DNA from: an uncultured Odoribacter sp.
Lineage (GTDB): Bacteria; Bacteroidota; Bacteroidia; Bacteroidales; Marinifilaceae
Assembly: GCA_905204385.1 (NCBI GenBank)
Contig: CAJKZL010000271.1
Location: 1-5,113 of the forward strand
Reading direction: 5' to 3'
Length of the DNA stretch: 5,113 nt
Made by a program: the position numbers and the translations under genes. The notes beneath the pieces are model-generated. The model had not been told where the DNA came from and did no database searches. It saw nothing but the letters and a program-made list of their open reading frames with translations. Shown here in pieces: positions 4,774-5,113 of this stretch; positions within the stretch are counted from its first letter, which is position 1; every line of letters starts with the position of its first letter.

Positions 4774-4983
4774 GTGGGGCCGGTGGACGCGTATATTATC
4801 CGGGGGCGTCGGGAGGTGTGCTACGTGGTGGACATGCAGAAGCGAGCCCGCCAGATCATGAGCAGCATAGCCTACCGGAATTATGGGTCGTTGAAAGAGG
4901 CTCCGGGATTGCCGGAAGTAACGCAGCAGGGTGTTCCCCTGGTTTTCAGGAGACAGGCGGAAGAGGGTGAAAAAGAGAAATAG
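4774..4983 (+). CDS. Small hypothetical protein (49-69 aa)
   Basis: The frame is open from TGA 4741-4743 to TAG 4981-4983. It reads plausibly as protein: AYIIRGRREVCYVVDMQKRA, RQIMSSIAYRNYGSLKEAPG, LPEVTQQGVPLVFRR, then a charged EEGEKEK end. It is soluble-looking, with one short strand-helix pattern and no signal peptide. The start is unsettled: GTG 4774 gives 69 aa, GTG 4783 gives 66 aa and ATG 4834 gives 49 aa. None has a good ribosome site, and I give the longest. A putative promoter ends about 50 bases upstream. The next gene starts 36 bases after the stop, so the pair may be cotranscribed. The stretch 4770-4860 is richer in G and C than its surroundings. I do not recognise the family; it may also be the C-terminal remnant of a longer gene. 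Confidence 0.45.
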   Translation: MGPVDAYIIRGRREVCYVVDMQKRARQIMSSIAYRNYGSLKEAPGLPEVTQQGVPLVFRRQAEEGEKEK

Positions 4984-5019
4984 ATAACAGAAATATAAAT
5001 TACTTAATCATTACCGGAT

Positions 5020-5113
5020 ATGACAGTTATACTTTGGATTTTACAACTCATTGTTGCCATCATCGTAGTCATTTATCTCGTGTTAATGCTGATCCGGATC
5101 TTCGGGAACAACC
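5020..5113 (+). CDS. N-terminus of a membrane protein (partial)
   Basis: ATG 5020 opens a frame that runs off the window after 31 codons. The residues seen are almost all hydrophobic (MTVILWILQLIVAIIVVIYL, then VLMLIRIFGNN), a single transmembrane helix of about 22 residues followed by one Arg at its end. There is no cleavable-signal pattern or lipobox Cys, so an inner-membrane anchor or the first helix of a multi-pass protein is likely. The 36-base gap to the preceding stop is AT-rich and has no clear Shine-Dalgarno site, as is usual in this group. The family cannot be told from this fragment. Confidence 0.65.
   Translation, partial: MTVILWILQLIVAIIVVIYLVLMLIRIFGNN

Noticed and set aside
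4478..4861. Plus-strand 127-codon open frame starting MPETIEFFGQ
   Set aside because: It runs through the hairpin, the minus-strand ORF and the putative promoter, has a Cys/Arg/Trp-rich composition unlike a real protein and resembles no family. Its first codons are the complement of the hairpin arms.
4743..4970. Plus-strand 75-codon frame starting MAGFFSSPPV
   Set aside because: Gly/Pro/Ser-rich shadow of the frame at 4774-4983, which has better protein-like sequence.

Overview
This window looks like chromosomal DNA from a Bacteroidota species, most likely a gut-type Bacteroidales. The reasons are a lipoprotein that joins a DUF5106-type domain to a thioredoxin fold, a bactofilin, an outer-membrane barrel gene, few good Shine-Dalgarno sites, and several close matches to the Bacteroides -7 promoter element TAnnTTTG. 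No rRNA, tRNA, CRISPR array, transposase or integrase gene is visible.

Bases 1-1568 (+) are a tightly packed operon fragment: the tail of an unknown gene, a small membrane protein, a periplasm-side lipoprotein with an intact thioredoxin CxxC, and a bactofilin. Starts and stops overlap or lie within 5 bases, so these genes are probably cotranscribed and concerned with the cell envelope. An outer-membrane beta-barrel gene follows (1652-2281, +), preceded by a possible 16-codon, very basic leader ORF that overlaps its start as ATGA.

The barrel gene converges with a DJ-1/PfpI-family gene (2358-2951, -). The whole gap between the two stop codons is a perfect 30-bp inverted repeat around an 18-base centre (2280-2357). 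A single diverged copy of one arm recurs at 3971-4000 and is itself a perfect 8-bp hairpin with an 11-base loop. Together these look like REP/REPIN-type elements. DJ-1 diverges from a PAS-LuxR regulator (3110-3871, +), whose best promoter element ends only 4 bases before the likely ATG.

Bases 3872-4773 look like a rearranged stretch. A GyrI-like effector-binding domain without any DNA-binding domain takes its start codon and first codons from the REP copy. It converges, two bases apart, with a 40-codon minus-strand ORF that looks like the front end of a longer gene. A plausible Bacteroides promoter (4690-4720) precedes a small unrecognised gene (4774-4983). The window ends in the hydrophobic N-terminus of another membrane protein (5020 to the edge).

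The main points for follow-up are the REP-like family and its apparent ability to supply a start codon to a headless gene. I did not find a complete new defence or mobile system.
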